Positions 1 to 12,699 of a stretch of DNA of 64,000 nucleotides are shown piece after piece (position 1 is the stretch's first letter; the number at the start of each line of letters is the position of its first letter). The stretch is from Sphagnum compactum (taxonomy: Eukaryota; Bryophyta; Sphagnopsida; Sphagnales): positions 7,378,001 to 7,442,000 of the forward strand of contig OZ234504.1 of NCBI GenBank assembly GCA_965153455.1. Reading direction: 5' to 3'. The translations under genes were made by a program, and so were the position numbers. Below the pieces are notes generated by a model. The model did no database searches. It was not told where the DNA came from and was given only the letters and a program-made list of their open reading frames with translations.

Positions 1-192
1 TCTTGTCTGTCCAGAACACATCCACTGTTTTGACAGGATAGATCATAAAGCTGTCCATGGAGTGTCTGTCAGGATATTATGCATGGGTGAATTCCACGAA
101 CATGGGTGGAACCCGCTTGAAGTAGAAAATCTGATCATGGAGTGTCCATATTGACTTAGTTTTCCTGTGGATTTGAGTTGGAATCTAGCCAG

Positions 193-2090
193 AAAGTGAG
201 GCGCTCAATTGATGCACATGGGGCAGTGCCAGCTTTGGTAGCAATCCTACAAGCACGTAATGTTCCACAGCTCACTAAAGAAAGGGTGAACTCTGTTGCC
301 TTTTACAGCCAGAGCTTTTATGTTTAATCCAATGTCTATTGTAGTTGTGGATGTGTTGTGGGAAATATGATGGGATTGAATACAAAGCTTTCTACCTTCA
401 AGATGAACAGGTTTTGAGCATTGTTAAGGTTACAGTGTGTTTTGCTGGTTTTCAGTGATTTGGACTAACTTTGTGTTGTGGGTTTAAATGGTATTTAACC
501 AGGTCATCAGTGCTTTGCTTACATTGTCAACACAAGAAGAGGAGGTTGAAGCCATGGTTAGATGCTGAGCTCTTTGTCTTTTGCCCTTCTATCTTTGCAA
601 ATACAAATTCTTGTGCCCAAATATTTCCAATGCATGGGACAATTCCTGGCACATTGGGTGACACATTTTTGGTCTCTTTGTTGAGTGGGCATGCAGATTA
701 AGTCAGGGGCTATTCCAGGACTAATTGCAATTGTAGGCTCTGAGAACTCAAGTGTGGACGCTAAGGAGGAGGCTGAAGAGATTTTGGAAGAGATTTCATC
801 CCTGAGACCTGACCCCAGGTGCCCCTTACAATTTACTTGCTGAATCCTTTCTGAAAACAAATTTTCATGGGTTTTATCATGTGTCAAAATTTGAAGTATT
901 AACCTTCCACTAGCTCTTGACGAAGGCAGCACAAGCATCAAATGAGGATAGAGTTTTTGTGTGTTGATGATTCTTGTGGGAATTGGAATGTTTTTTGTCA
1001 GGGAGAAAATAGTGGCAGCTGGTGGGATTCCTCCTCTCATCGAGGTTTTGGCCTCAGGAACCCCCTCTCAAGCCAAGAAAGCAGTGGATGTGCTTGAGAA
1101 TTTAGCAATGGAGGAGAAAAATGCAGAGGCCATGGTGATTGCTGGGGTTGAGTCTGCACTCATCAACCTATTTGACATCAACTTGATGGAAGGTTAGCTA
1201 TCCACCCATTCGTTCTATCAATATATCACCATTTTGAGCTTGTTTGAGCACAATTGTTCTAATGCAATGTGGGGGATGACAAAATCATGATGATATGGAT
1301 ATACAGCGTGTGGGAATAAATACTAGGTGGCTGCAGTCTGTTTATAACATCACATTTTAGTTATGGTTTTATTACTCGCATTGTTGTAGAGTGCAAGATT
1401 CTTGGTTTGGGTACACTCTTGACGGTGTCTATAATTGCCCACAATGGTGTTAACCTGACATTGCTTTGGATTGGACAATCTCTATCAGAAGATGAAGAAA
1501 ATGCAGACTTATGGGCAACAATCACAAGTGCAGCAAAACTTCTAGAAAGGCTCGTGAGAGTTGAAAAGGTGGCCCGACAGCTGAGGTGCCTGCAATTTGC
1601 ATCAGCTCTTGTCAAAATACTGGAGTCACCTATTTCCCCATTAGATGTAAAAGACTGGGTTTGCCCATGTCTCTTGAGACTGCAAAGCTTGACACCCAAG
1701 TCAATGATTTTGGATGCCCCACTCGACATGGAAATTGCAGTACATGACACAATACCCAGACTTGTGCAAGAAATTACGGATACACCCATTCCAGAAGTGC
1801 AGGAGAGGGCAGTTTTGCAATTACGCAACTTGTTGTCACATGGACTTGGAGCATATTCAGCAGCTGTTTCCAACACGGGTGGCATTTTTCCTCTTGTAAA
1901 CTTGCTGGAGACAGGAACAACGGATGCGAGAGCAGCTGCCATAGCTGTGCTCTACAACTTGGGAATGGATTCTGAAAATCACCCTGCCATGTTGGCAGCC
2001 AAGATTATTCCCTGCTTGAAAAGGTTAGTCAAAACTGGGGCACCTGAATGGAAACTAGCACTTTATTTGCTAAGGGCACTTCCAACATAA
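193..2090 (+). CDS. Armadillo-repeat protein, 3' part (five exons, 5' end outside window)
   Basis: Five exons join in one frame: 193-285, 503-556, 697-818, 1002-1192 and 1390-2090, all with AG/GT borders and matching phases, giving 386 residues before the TAA at 2088-2090. Seen: repeated ARM-like helices such as GAVPALVAIL, GAIPGLIAIVGSEN, GGIPPLIEVLASG and GGIFPLVNLLETG, each followed by an A-x-x-x-L-x-N-L helix (VLENLAMEEKNAEAM, VLYNLGMDSENHPAM). Known: ARM repeats form a right-handed superhelix for protein binding, and plant members include U-box E3 ligases and ARM-only proteins. No U-box is in the visible part, so the class is open. The protein ends in ALYLLRALPT. Earlier exons must lie left of the window; 1-192 looks intronic. 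Function beyond protein binding is not inferable. The 160- and 193-codon antisense frames here are shadows. Confidence 0.88.
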
Positions 2091-2719
2091 GAGTAGAAAA
2101 AAGAGTTTGATCACTCTGCTGCCTTTGGAACCCAATTGCAGACAATCTGATAGAAGGGGATTCTGTTTCAGGATGTAAAGTGAGTTCTGAAGTAAGATTC
2201 TAATGTGAACCGGCATCTGCTGGCATCAATTTTTTCCCAGTATTAAGAAGTGTCTCCAGTTAGTCCAGCCTTTCAGAATCCATGTGATTTAGCTGTTTGA
2301 TGAAGTAAGGCGCCTTGAAACAACCGTAGTGATACTCTAGCAGACTGCATATACTTTGTTTCCTGATCCAAAAGGATTGTGTCCTCATGTTGTTCTTAAT
2401 AGCCCCAATTTTTATTCCATATTCCTTTGCCAAAGTCTTTACTCTATCGACTTTGGAATCACATTAACTAGAAGAAACAGTGTTTCACATTTATAGATAC
2501 CAATGCTAATTCTAATTACTAATAATGTTTTTGGTGTGGCTTGCTGTTTGTAGCAAGGTTTGAAGTGACAACCATTGGTTGTGCATGGAAATGTATCCTA
2601 GGATGGGTTCAAACCTTAAAAGGGTTATTTTGTAAACAATGTCCTTCTAACACAAATGTAAATTGAATGAATTAGAATCTCACACATATTTAGTCCATAT
2701 GTGTTGTTGAAAAAAATGG
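2091..2719. other. 3' flank of the ARM gene
   Basis: AT-rich DNA after the ARM stop codon, presumably 3' UTR and then intergenic sequence. No canonical polyadenylation signal stands out, and no coding or repeat structure is seen. Confidence 0.4.
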
Positions 2720-3740
2720 TCATAATCATGTATGGCCCAAACCATTTAAAAATTAACTTAAAAAAAATCCCAATCATTGCATCGATCATATGTCATGACA
2801 AAATTTCTTTCTTGAAACTTTTGTGCTTAACCTTCTTATGAAAATATTTCTTTTGATTTGCTTGGGCTAATTCAATGGCCTATCAAGTTTACAATTGATT
2901 TTCTTCCAACTCCACCGATTCCAAATGCATATTATGTACAAGCTCCTCCATTCTCAACCAATGTTGAATTGCTTGAAAAGTCATTATCTCACATTCAATA
3001 GGTAATGCCAACTTCACTTCATATATAGTTGAAAAGGGGCAAACCTTGTGGACAACTAAAACATGGAATTGTACACCATATCACATGATGTACCTTGTCG
3101 CAATTGTGCAAATTCTCACCTACCTCCACTTCCTTACTCTTAATGTTGCACAACACCTTCCTCATGCATACCAACAATTCATTGGTGTTAGGTTTAAATG
3201 TTGTCATTATGTGATGTTTGGTGACCAATTGTTTTACAGGTTCTTCAACAACATTATTTGTGAATTGGTGCCCGTTTGTTGAGATGGCCATATCCCAAAC
3301 TATATCACAATCCTCTTGTACACAAACCATGCTACATCTTCTTGTTTCGAAGATTTTAATGACCTTACATTGACCTACTTAGTGAAGTAAGTTACTATCA
3401 TTACAAGGATCTATTGCCCCTTAAGGTGATGAGAAGAGACCCTATCAAATCAATTCCCCAAGGTTCGTTCTCCTATGGAAAGCAAGTGCAATGGATCATG
3501 AATCATTAACTTGTTTGCGAATGCTTAACACACATCACAAGGCCTATAATTCACCACTACATTTTTGAAATGTTGGCCAATGATACTCACCTTGCAATAT
3601 TTTTTCATAGTAGTTTTACCTACGAATGACCTTCACAAAGTCCAAAATTGTGATCCAATGTACCCATCAAGATCAAAAGTTCACGACTTGGTAGTGGAGC
3701 CAAGACCAAGAAAAAGTCCTTTCATAAAATTTCTTTCCTT
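2720..3740 (-). pseudogene. Ty3/Gypsy retrotransposon integrase remnant
   Basis: Read on the minus strand, successive frames give pieces in the order of a Ty3/Gypsy integrase. About 3690-3560 is a degenerate zinc-binding region with RPCDVC. About 3400-3340 carries a core-domain strand resembling the usual YILV-x-x-DYFTKW. About 3280-3130 has the TNGHQFTNNVVEE-like and HHIMTTFKPNTNELL-like segments, and about 3130-3030 KVLCNIKSKEVEV. About 2980-2780 resembles the C-terminal linker, with AIELAQANQKKYFHKKVKHK. Stops and frameshifts break it throughout, so it cannot be active. Upstream reverse transcriptase and RNase H regions, LTRs and target-site duplications were not found, so this is a fragment of an old insertion. 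The 103-codon open stretch at 3019-3330 is its best-preserved part. Confidence 0.82.
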
Positions 3741-5385
3741 CACTATTTAGTTATAGACATGTGTAGGTTGTTCATTCATACCACATGATTTTTTGCTTAT
3801 TTATTGTTTGCACAAGTTAAAGGAAAGAAAAATGTGTCTTGAAAAAGTCTTTTTTATTGATGACCAAAAAGTCTAGAACATAATATTCACAAAGAAATTA
3901 TTTGTATTTACATGCAAATGTTTTTTGCACACGTGTTTATTTTCATGCCTTTCTTTCATATGTGTTATATTGGGGAAAAATAATAATACAACATTTGAAA
4001 AATTTACATTAGTTCTTTCTAATGATGAATGTAATTTATTAATTTGCTATTAGTGATGTCAATCATATTTCAAGAAGATGAAGGATGCATTTGCAAAACA
4101 ACAACAAACGGTTCAATATTTGTTGCAATAGGCTCAAATATTGTTACATTTTGAAAGCAATTGCTAATACAAACAAGAAAAATGAAATGAAATTTTTATA
4201 ATGCATGTATAAGAATAGTTCCCAATTATGTAAGGTATGGAAAATATTTATAATAAAATCATCAAAATGACTAACTTGCTCCCAAAGCACAATGAACACC
4301 AACTTTGGTTAACCAGTATGAAGACCATAATGCATGTGATATGATCTTAATTTGTTCATTATGTGAAAATGTATATGAAAATATATTAGAGTTTAAATGA
4401 ATCATAATTCTAGTATATAAAAGATTATTGATTATTGGAAGTTTTTTGGGATAGTCATTTGGCATTTAAAAGGTGACAATACTAGATTATATTTGTGTTC
4501 TCAAATCTTTGAATCATGACATATTTATGTAGGGGTTTAAACATGTCAAAACTTTTCAATAATCTTAAATGCACATTGTAACACATATTGGCCATAAGAT
4601 TAATCAAACATTTCCATTGTTTTCTCAAAAGTTTGTGTCTACATGGGCTACCATGATGTAAAGAAAAAGAATAGGATTGCGGAATCATGTCTTCTTATTC
4701 ATGGTTCATATAGATGTACCCCAATTATAAATGTACTTATGTGACAATCCTTTTCTTCCACCCAAACATAATCATCCCCCATAGTGCCTTCATGTAATTT
4801 GAAAATGATGATTGGAATATTTTTCTCCTATCTAGCTTGACACGAGACCCCATCTTTCCTATGATTGTGAAAGTAGTCCCCTAAAATGGTGTAGGGGTGA
4901 AATTTAGGCATTCTTCCCCTTAGGTTGAATGTTTAATATCATTTGAGAAATTTGTGATGCAAACCATAATCCACCACTTTTTTGTATTTTGTTAACACCT
5001 TTTTTTCATCAAATGCGAATAAATATACCTCGAAAAAATCATCATCATCTAAATGATATCCCACCTTTTCATAAACCCATAGTCATGCATCAAGATTTTA
5101 ATGCTTCTTCCTATGTCAATCCTTGGGTGGTGAACTCATATTCCTTTAGAAATGAAATCTATTTGGTAACCCTGGCAATAAGATCAAGGTAGAATAAATA
5201 TTTAAAAGCCTGATGGTTGGTATCTAGCTACATCCTACCTATTATGAAGGTAAATGTATAGCTAGCTTCGTTTAGGTGGCCTAGTATAACAACTTATGCT
5301 ACATTAAGTAGCCTCCGCAAGGGAGGGGGGGAGAGAGGGAACATTATTCTTTGAATTTACAAATTATGGGAGTAAAAATATAAGG

Positions 5386-5389
<4 letters not shown>
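3741..5389. other. AT-rich intergenic DNA
   Basis: No gene, RNA or clear repeat is seen. Open frames are shorter than 70 codons and show no recognisable motif. It could be further decayed flank of the Gypsy remnant, but nothing shows this. Confidence 0.4.

Positions 5390-5420
<31 letters not shown>
5390..5420. repeat. (TA)n microsatellite
   Basis: About fifteen uninterrupted TA dinucleotides in AT-rich sequence. Confidence 0.95.
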
Positions 5421-5422
<2 letters not shown>

Positions 5423-5944
5423 GAAAGTCAAGATATAATTAATATAAGGTATACATTAATCCCTTATATTTAAAAATATAGTCAATGTACTTTTTAAAAT
5501 TAAACATTAATTGTTAGTAGGTGAACAAATAATAGGTTAGTAAATGAACTAGTAATGCACTTGAAGGAAAGTGAAGTGAATGATCCTTGCACACCTTTAG
5601 AAGTTGAATCATTTTGAAGAAACTTACATTTTAGATGGGTGATTTTTTTTGTCACCTCCCAACTATCTAGTTGGAAAATATGATATTTGGTATGATATAT
5701 GATACATATGATATGTCACCAAAAAAAAGTCATTTTCACATGATCTTACCATGTTTAGTTGCATCTTCATTACTCCTCACAACTTCAAGTACCTATAACA
5801 TAAAAACTTGGTTTAAATATGTGCAAATTAAAAAGTTATGTAATTACAAGGTGAGAAAAAAAAGGTTCTTTCATGTAATACCCCAAACAATACCTTGTAT
5901 AACATAGGAAGAGTAAATTTTAAAATCTTAATGTTCCCGCTTTG

Positions 5945-6170
5945 GAGTAGCTTAGGCTAGGCTAAAAACTTACCTAAGCATCATAGCTTAACCTAGCATA
6001 GCCTAGCATAAATTGAAAGTCTAACCTAATCAACCTAGGAAGTTTAATCTAGGCTAACAATGTAAATGGGTTGTAAGTATGAAGACTTGAACTACCTATA
6101 TAACATGCACAACCTACATATTTAGCCTAACTATGTATCTAACCTAGCTTGCTCAACCTAGCCTACATAT
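5945..6170. repeat. Degenerate CCTAG-rich repeat
   Basis: The words CCTAG, ACCTAG, TAGCCTA and their complements recur every 5-15 bases (for example TAGCTTAGGCTAGGCTAA and AACCTAGCATAGCCTAGCAT). This is a low-complexity, partly palindromic tract without an exact period. Confidence 0.6.
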
Positions 6171-9058
6171 CCAATTGGTCCATTTCATGTTTTTTTAAAA
6201 TCAATAAATGGTTGGTATTATAGAATGAATATTGATATGAGGAACTATTGGTGCCAATGTGTGCTTTGATGAAGTTGAGGCATTATTATTATTTATTCAT
6301 CTTTTTTTTGTCTAAAAGTGGTGGCTAAATGGATAAAAGGTCACCTCTCCCAAAAGGGGTATGGAAATCTAGATAGACTTGGGAAGTGAAGGTAGAAGAT
6401 TTGAGCAACAATGTTATGCATTAACTAACAATTAGCTTGGTTGACTCCAACAAGGTACACAACCAACACTTTTACAACGCTTTCTTACATGGTGCAATGT
6501 TGAGTGTTTTGTTATGCAAGTAATTGAAATGTTTGACATTGCCAAATTAGTATGCAAGCACATTTCTTTTGGTGTATGCAACATATTGACTTCTCGTATC
6601 AAATATTTGCCAATGAAGTGATCCCCTTGTTATTCCACAAATAAGGTAGACTTCGTGAAAAGAAAATTTCAGTGGAGGCCACTTTACTTGAATAAGTGAC
6701 GACATTTTTGCTTATTGGTAAGAAGGAAACAATAACTAAAGTTGTTTCAATCATCTTTTATTGTGTTATTATTTGTTGCTTGTGATCTTGTGCTGTGACA
6801 ATTGCTAACTTTTGTTAAGGGTCATGATTTACTTGAACATTTAGAAAATATTGTCCCAAACGATGTTTTGTATAATTTTTGAATAAAATACCATATAGGG
6901 CAATGTTAGATGTTTTCTAATAAATTTTTGAAATTGCAATCTTGTAATATGCAACAAACACAACGTAGAGATATTTAGATATATTCACACATAAATATAA
7001 GTTATGTTATGATAGTATTCTAAAAACATCAAAATATTGACTCATAGAACAAATATTTCTTACATGTATGAAAATGTCATAACTATTCATATGAGTGATT
7101 GGTGTATTTTGATCAATATGATTTAGATACATTTTTTTGACCAATTTCTTAGCCCATCCATTAACAATGACCATCCAAAATGCACATATTTACATCATGT
7201 TAGATTTGCCGACATGGGAAAATATCTTAAAATTTAAAAAGATGATTTTAAAAAAATTCAAAAATCAAATTTAAAGGTGTTAACAATGACCTATATTAAT
7301 GGCCAATGAAATTTATTGGTGGATATAAACATAATAATGGTGTGACTTTTTAGTTGGGGTGTAGGTTATATGTTTGTGGGTGAAGTATTTGTGAATACCA
7401 ATGCCAGATTCAAAAGAAAATGGGAAGCATGGTATTATGTACCAAAACTTAGTATGGACACTTGACTATGCCCAAAAACCCCAAGGTCCTTGTATTTATC
7501 TCTAATAAGTGTTCACTAGATTTTAATCCATAGCATGAACATTACATAAAATCAAATTTCAACATGATAGTTTATAATACCATAAGTAATAGAAACCATA
7601 ATCATTTTTGTTCCACTCAAGCAAATCAACACCTCAAATAGTTCCACTAAGGTAAGCCTTAGTGGATGGTCATAATTTGTTATTTGGATTAACAAGTATT
7701 GCAAAGTCAATGGTCACTTTGGCGTTGATTTGCAATTGCAAGTCCATATATATAGCTGAAACATTGTACTTGTACATTTGTAATGACACAAAAAATGAGT
7801 TGAACTATTATGATGCATCTATTAAGTTTGCATAATTTGGTTGCTCAACTTTGCCATCGCTTTGGCCAACATATGTCATCACCTTTTCTATATTGAACTA
7901 GAATAAAAGTAGCACTAGAAGCTTTCACATTAAAACATTTCTTGCCACATGTTTAACATTGTGTTGCATTTAGTGGCCCCATTATGGTCAACATGGAAAA
8001 AAATGCAACCGAATGAACATACAACATTGGTTAGGTTCTCATCACATGGTTGTGAACACATACTATTGAACATACCCTCTTCTAGAGCAAAATAGTCATT
8101 GTCTAGTGTAGTCAATTGAATTCCACAACTTAAAAACAAATATGCCACCTTCGCATCCATCACACTCACATGGTAGCCATCCACCTTACTTGGGCAATAA
8201 GAAAAAAAACAATAGTCATATCCCAAGCCTATCACTAAGTTATGTGCCCGTGCATGTAGTTGGCATTTTCTTAACAAGAAGTTTTGGTTGAAAAGCTACA
8301 CAATGGAAGCAAAACTGAAAATAAAACAATTGGGATTCCATACCCTTGTAAAATGGACAAATCTAGACTAAATTGTTGCTTAAATCCAATCATGTCCAAC
8401 AATCATCCTAGATTGGATATAATAAGACCATGTGACCAATTTCAAAATCTTTTCAACCATGATGATATTGGTTTCATTTGGATAGATTTTGATGTGAGAC
8501 ACATTACAAGAAGGTCAAATAACCTTGACATTGTGAAAAAAAATTCAGGTCATTGACATATGCTAGCACTTCCATTATTGTACCTACCACCTATAGGAAA
8601 TGGCTCTCAATAAGTATAGCCCACAAAATCCTTTAGCTTCTCCAAATATAACCCAAATAGTGTTATGGGACAAAGGGCAAACTTGTTTCACACCAAAAGG
8701 AAAGCTAGAGTTCCATAGTCTAATATAATTTACTAGTTCTCATTGAAGCAATGCCTACTATGTTCCAAATGCTATAACCACCAGCATTATTAGAAATGAT
8801 TGTTAGGTGTGTTAAGTATCCCCTAGGGTTTAAAGTTTAAACTCAAGTCCACCCAGAGTTCCACCCTTGATTTTATGGGGGAGAAGTTTGCTAAGTGTAT
8901 TTGGAGCAAACCTTAATAGACCTCATATCCATGAATATCCCTCCTATTTTCTAGGAGGGAAAATTTTTATTTCTACTCCTAAGAGTGGGAGGGAGATAAT
9001 TATACCTATTTATATACCTCCTACAATACCTCCCAATCTTAAAGGAGTAGACATAACA
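6171..9058. other. Gene-poor intergenic DNA
   Basis: No gene recognised. The longest open frame is 115 codons on the minus strand (7930-8277). It is Cys-rich (PSKVDGYHVSVMDAKVAYLF, SMCSQPCDENLTNVVC) but matches no family I know and could be transposon-derived or chance. A short tRNA D-arm-like string occurs near 6320 without the rest of a tRNA. Confidence 0.35.
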
Positions 9059-9084
9059 ACTCTCTCTCTCTCTCTCTCTCTCAA
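9059..9084. repeat. (TC)n microsatellite
   Basis: Thirteen uninterrupted TC dinucleotides. Confidence 0.95.
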
Positions 9085-9143
9085 GTTCATGATAATATCC
9101 TCCTTGTACTTTATGATGGGTAAAGCCCATTGGTTTTGGGGGA

Positions 9144-9163
9144 GGGGGGGGGGGGGGGGGGGG
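9144..9163 (+). repeat. Poly-G tract (20 G)
   Basis: Twenty consecutive G, preceded by five G and one A. A tract like this can fold as a G-quadruplex and is error-prone in sequencing, so its exact length is uncertain. Confidence 0.9.
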
Positions 9164-10017
9164 CTGGAAAGCCTCAAAATGAGGGGCTATATCATCTTCT
9201 CATAGGCCCCTTATTTTGGCAATTCACCACCCTACAAGTACAAAAACCAAAAGCCAAAAAAAGAAAGGGTTTTGACAGTTATTAATAAGATTGTGGTACA
9301 TGAGTTAGTTGTAAAGGCATTATGTAGCGGATAATTAACTCATGGTGTCAGTCAGTGAGTCAGTGAGTCAGAGAGAGTCCCAGGGGAATGAAAACAAGGG
9401 GAAAGAAAGAAAAAGGAAGTGAAGTAATAAGTACCCAAGAAAGGGTTGTGTGTCTAGATGATAAGATCTGGAGTCCTGGGAGCCATGATTTTTTTAATAT
9501 AAGTAAAATTACTAGTGTATTTGGGCTCTGAGCATTGGGGTCTTAATAAGCTTATTATTATATAGGTATCATGTTTTGAGCTTTGAGATTTGGTTTTCAA
9601 TTGAGCTTTGGTTTTCAAGTGATGATTTGAGAAAAGCTTGTGTGAGTGATATCATGGAGATGGAGATGATGAGATTTGCTTTTCCATAAGTTATTAGTGA
9701 GTTTGGCAGAAGACAAAGCCCTTTTTAAAATAAATATCTGCCAAGTAAAGTGCAAAAAGTGGACAAAGGTGACACAGCATGTACCCTACACCAAATTTGC
9801 AAGCCTTACATCTAAAACCCTAAACCCTTCATCCAGACTTCCCAGGATTTAGACCAATCTGAACTTAGGGTTTTGTCTGTGTATATGAATATACTAAGGA
9901 CAAAAAAAAACACTTTTTTTTCTTTTTGTTGTTGTTGTTGTGGTGGTGAATAAATCTGAACTCTGATCTTTTCTTTTCCTTCCCTGCTTGTCAAAGCACT
10001 CTCTGACTTACTTATCT
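9164..10017. other. Flank of the long inverted repeat
   Basis: No gene seen. A short GTCAGTGAGTCAGTGAGTCA run lies near 9349-9371. The stretch ends at the outer border of the left inverted-repeat arm; no target-site duplication could be matched to the right side. Confidence 0.35.
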
Positions 10018-10630
10018 CACCTACAAGCAAGAAAGAGGTTTGTCTTTTTAATTTCAAGTTTGTTTCCACCCACTTGAGTTCTAATTCACCAAATTTAAGT
10101 AAGTTTGTTTCCACAATTTTAGGTTTGATTTCACCAATTGAAGGTGGGTTTCACCGAGTTTAGGTTTGACTCCACCTATTAGAGGTATGCTTCATCAAAC
10201 TTTGCGTTGTTTCCTCAAATTGAACCCTTAAACCCTTTGGTTTAAGTTTTGTTTCACCAAATTGAAGTTTGATTTCAAGACCATTCTCAGCTATTAAAGC
10301 TTTTAAACCTTAGATGGAAGTCTATTTTCACAAATTTAGATCTATTTCATTGATTTCAAAATTATTTCCACCTACTTGAGTTTTTAAACCCTTAATATAT
10401 ATAGGTCTATTTCCACAAATTCAATTTTGTTTCATTGATTTCAAAACCATTTCCACCTACTTGAACTCTTAAACCTTAAATGGAGGTCTATTTCCACAAA
10501 TTCAGTTTTGTTTCATCGGTTTTAAGATTGTTTCCATTTACTTAAGCTTTTAAACCCTAATTAAAGATCTAATTTGACAAATTGAACTTTGTTTTATTGA
10601 TTTCAAAATTGTTTGCACCTACTTAAGGTT
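10018..10630 (+). repeat. Left arm of a long inverted repeat built of about 81-bp units
   Basis: This arm is the reverse complement of 19579-20171 with point changes and small indels. Matching landmarks in order from the outer end: CACCTACAAG, TTTTTAATTTCAAGTTTG, CCACCTATTAGAGGTATGC, TTTGGTTTAAGTTTTG, then several copies of an about 81-bp unit containing TTCCACCTACTTGA, TTTAAACCC and TTGTTTCATTGATTTC. The inner end lies near the GCACCTACTTAAG at about 10615-10630. Such arms are typical of foldback or Mutator-like elements with long terminal inverted repeats, but no transposase or target duplication proves that here. Confidence 0.85.
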
Positions 10631-10697
10631 TTCAATTTACAGACTCAAACAAAAAGAAGAAGAGAAGGAAAACAAAAACAAAAAACAAAAACCTTGT

Positions 10698-10912
10698 CAA
10701 CAAGGGGTGTGTCAGTCACACTGTGACCTTGCCATTTTAGATTTAAAAAAGTATCTTAAGGCAAAAGAAGAATTATGGAAACTCAAATATTTCACCATGC
10801 AAAAACATACTCTTCAAAAAATCCTCTACAAAAAAAAAAAAAACCAAAATCCTTCAAGATATTATTATAACTTTGGAACTAATCTCAAGTTTCAACACAA
10901 GCCAAAATATAA
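10698..10912 (+). repeat. Dispersed repeat family A, copy 1 (truncated)
   Basis: Shares with the copies at 14978, 56990 and 63533 the landmarks CCTTGCCATTT, TATCTTAAGGCAAAAGAAG, CTCAAATATTTCACCATGC, AACCAAAATCCTTCAAGA and CAAGCCAAAATAT. It stops at the oligo-T near 10910 and lacks the distal third seen in the other copies. It lies just inside the left arm of the long inverted repeat. Confidence 0.8.
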
Positions 10913-12699
10913 TTTTTTTTTTGTTGTGAATCACATATAATTGGTGTTGGTGTTGGCCGTTTCTTCCTTATTAAAATTGGGGGATTATAATACATATAAC
11001 ATTTTACTCCTAATTAAAATTGATCTTGTACATATAAAGTTCAGCTTGCTTCCTCAAAGAACCTAAACCTATGTTCAAGATTTTATTTTATTTTTTCCAA
11101 TTTTGTTTTTAATTTTAGCAAAAGGCTAGTTTCATGATCTGGTTCTTCTTGTGCCACTTTCAACAAAAGGGTGCATCTGTTCAAGCTCATATCACAATAA
11201 CCTAAACTTGAACTTTGGGACTAACATTATTTGAACTTTGGGACTAACATTCCAAACTGAGGAGTTTGCCAAACATACAAGTTTTTCTTTGACAGTAAAA
11301 GTTTGGAGTGGGGTTTAGTCTTTTGGGGGTGAGGCATGTAGTTGTGAATTTTTGGAACATGTTTCAAGTATGCAAGTTGTTTATTTATTTTCTTTTATTA
11401 TTATGGTTTTAGGCATGTAGTTAGTACGGGTGGTCCCTTTTTTATTGGGTGTACATTGTCAATACTTAGAGAGCTTTATGGGGTGGGGGTACAATAACAT
11501 CTTATGAGAACTTTCAAATGTTTTATTGACTCAACATTTTCACATAGATTTGGGTGATGTTTTGATTAAGTTTTTGGAATGTTTCATTCTTGGTTTACGA
11601 ACCTTTTTCTGGCTTGAACTTTTTATAAAAATAATGAATATCTTATTTGGTCATTGTGAATGGCCTATTAGAATGCATGCCATACATTAGTTTATTGTAA
11701 TTTTATTTTAATTTTTATTGAGGATTAGCTACGATTTTCAATTCAACCTTGGGTAGCATTTGCCTAATCTTGAATGAGCTCAATCTAAATTATTATATCA
11801 TCAACTTTTGGTTCATTTTGGCTAAAATTCCTAGCAAAGTTCTCTAAATGTTTTGAACCAAACAATTGAATTGTTAATCCCATTCATGGATTTAATAGAT
11901 TTGATCAAATTTTAAAGTAAGGCTTCTAACATACGGGAAATGGTTGTGAAAAGGGGTTTAGCTATTGAAGGTTAAAAGGCTTATCAAAAGTTACATATCT
12001 TCTAAGTCCCTTCTTTTCTAAAAAATGAATAAATATGCAAAAGTCACATATTTTCCAAAAACAAGATAAATATATACTTTTCAAGTACAAAAAAAGTTCA
12101 TTAACAATGTCATATTTTCAAGACCCTGCTATCTTTCACGATAGATTTACTCTGAGTGAGTTCAACAATGTTGGTGTAATCCCCCCACCGATAATAATAA
12201 TGCACATTAAACATCAAGTGTATCTAGTCTCAAAAGACATCTATGGATATATATTCATAAAAATTATGTGAATTAAAAAAATAAATTAAATGCCATTCGA
12301 TGTAGAAGGTTTGGAAAAATAGTTGCCTTTTAACAAGTGAAGAATACCACAATCTGAAATGCTAGAAGATTCCCTAGGAGGAACAAAGGTATTGAAAGTT
12401 TCAAATTTAAAGCTTTCAAATTTGATACTATATTTGAAAAAAAAAAAGAGAAGCACAATGACCACCACACTAGTCTAAACTTTAAACTTTAGGTAGATGG
12501 ATGACCCAAGTCCCAAACCCTAAACTTTTAAGTAGAGAACAAAAGGATCACCCATTGTAGACGACACTCACATCATAGGTCCCTTTATATTGTATCATCT
12601 GTATATGAATATTTTCAAATTGAACTTTATGTAATAGGTTTTTCTATCCAACCTCATAAATGTGTAGCATGGTCATCTTCTAGCCTACTATTTAATTTT
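10913..12699. other. Inner part of the inverted-repeat element, left
   Basis: AT-rich, with no gene recognised. It contains a short exact duplication, TTTGGGACTAACATT, near 11213 and 11237. Confidence 0.35.

Noticed and set aside
558-1942. Minus-strand frames of 160 and 193 codons over the ARM gene
   Set aside because: They are antisense to exons whose splice phases fit and whose protein is clearly armadillo-like.
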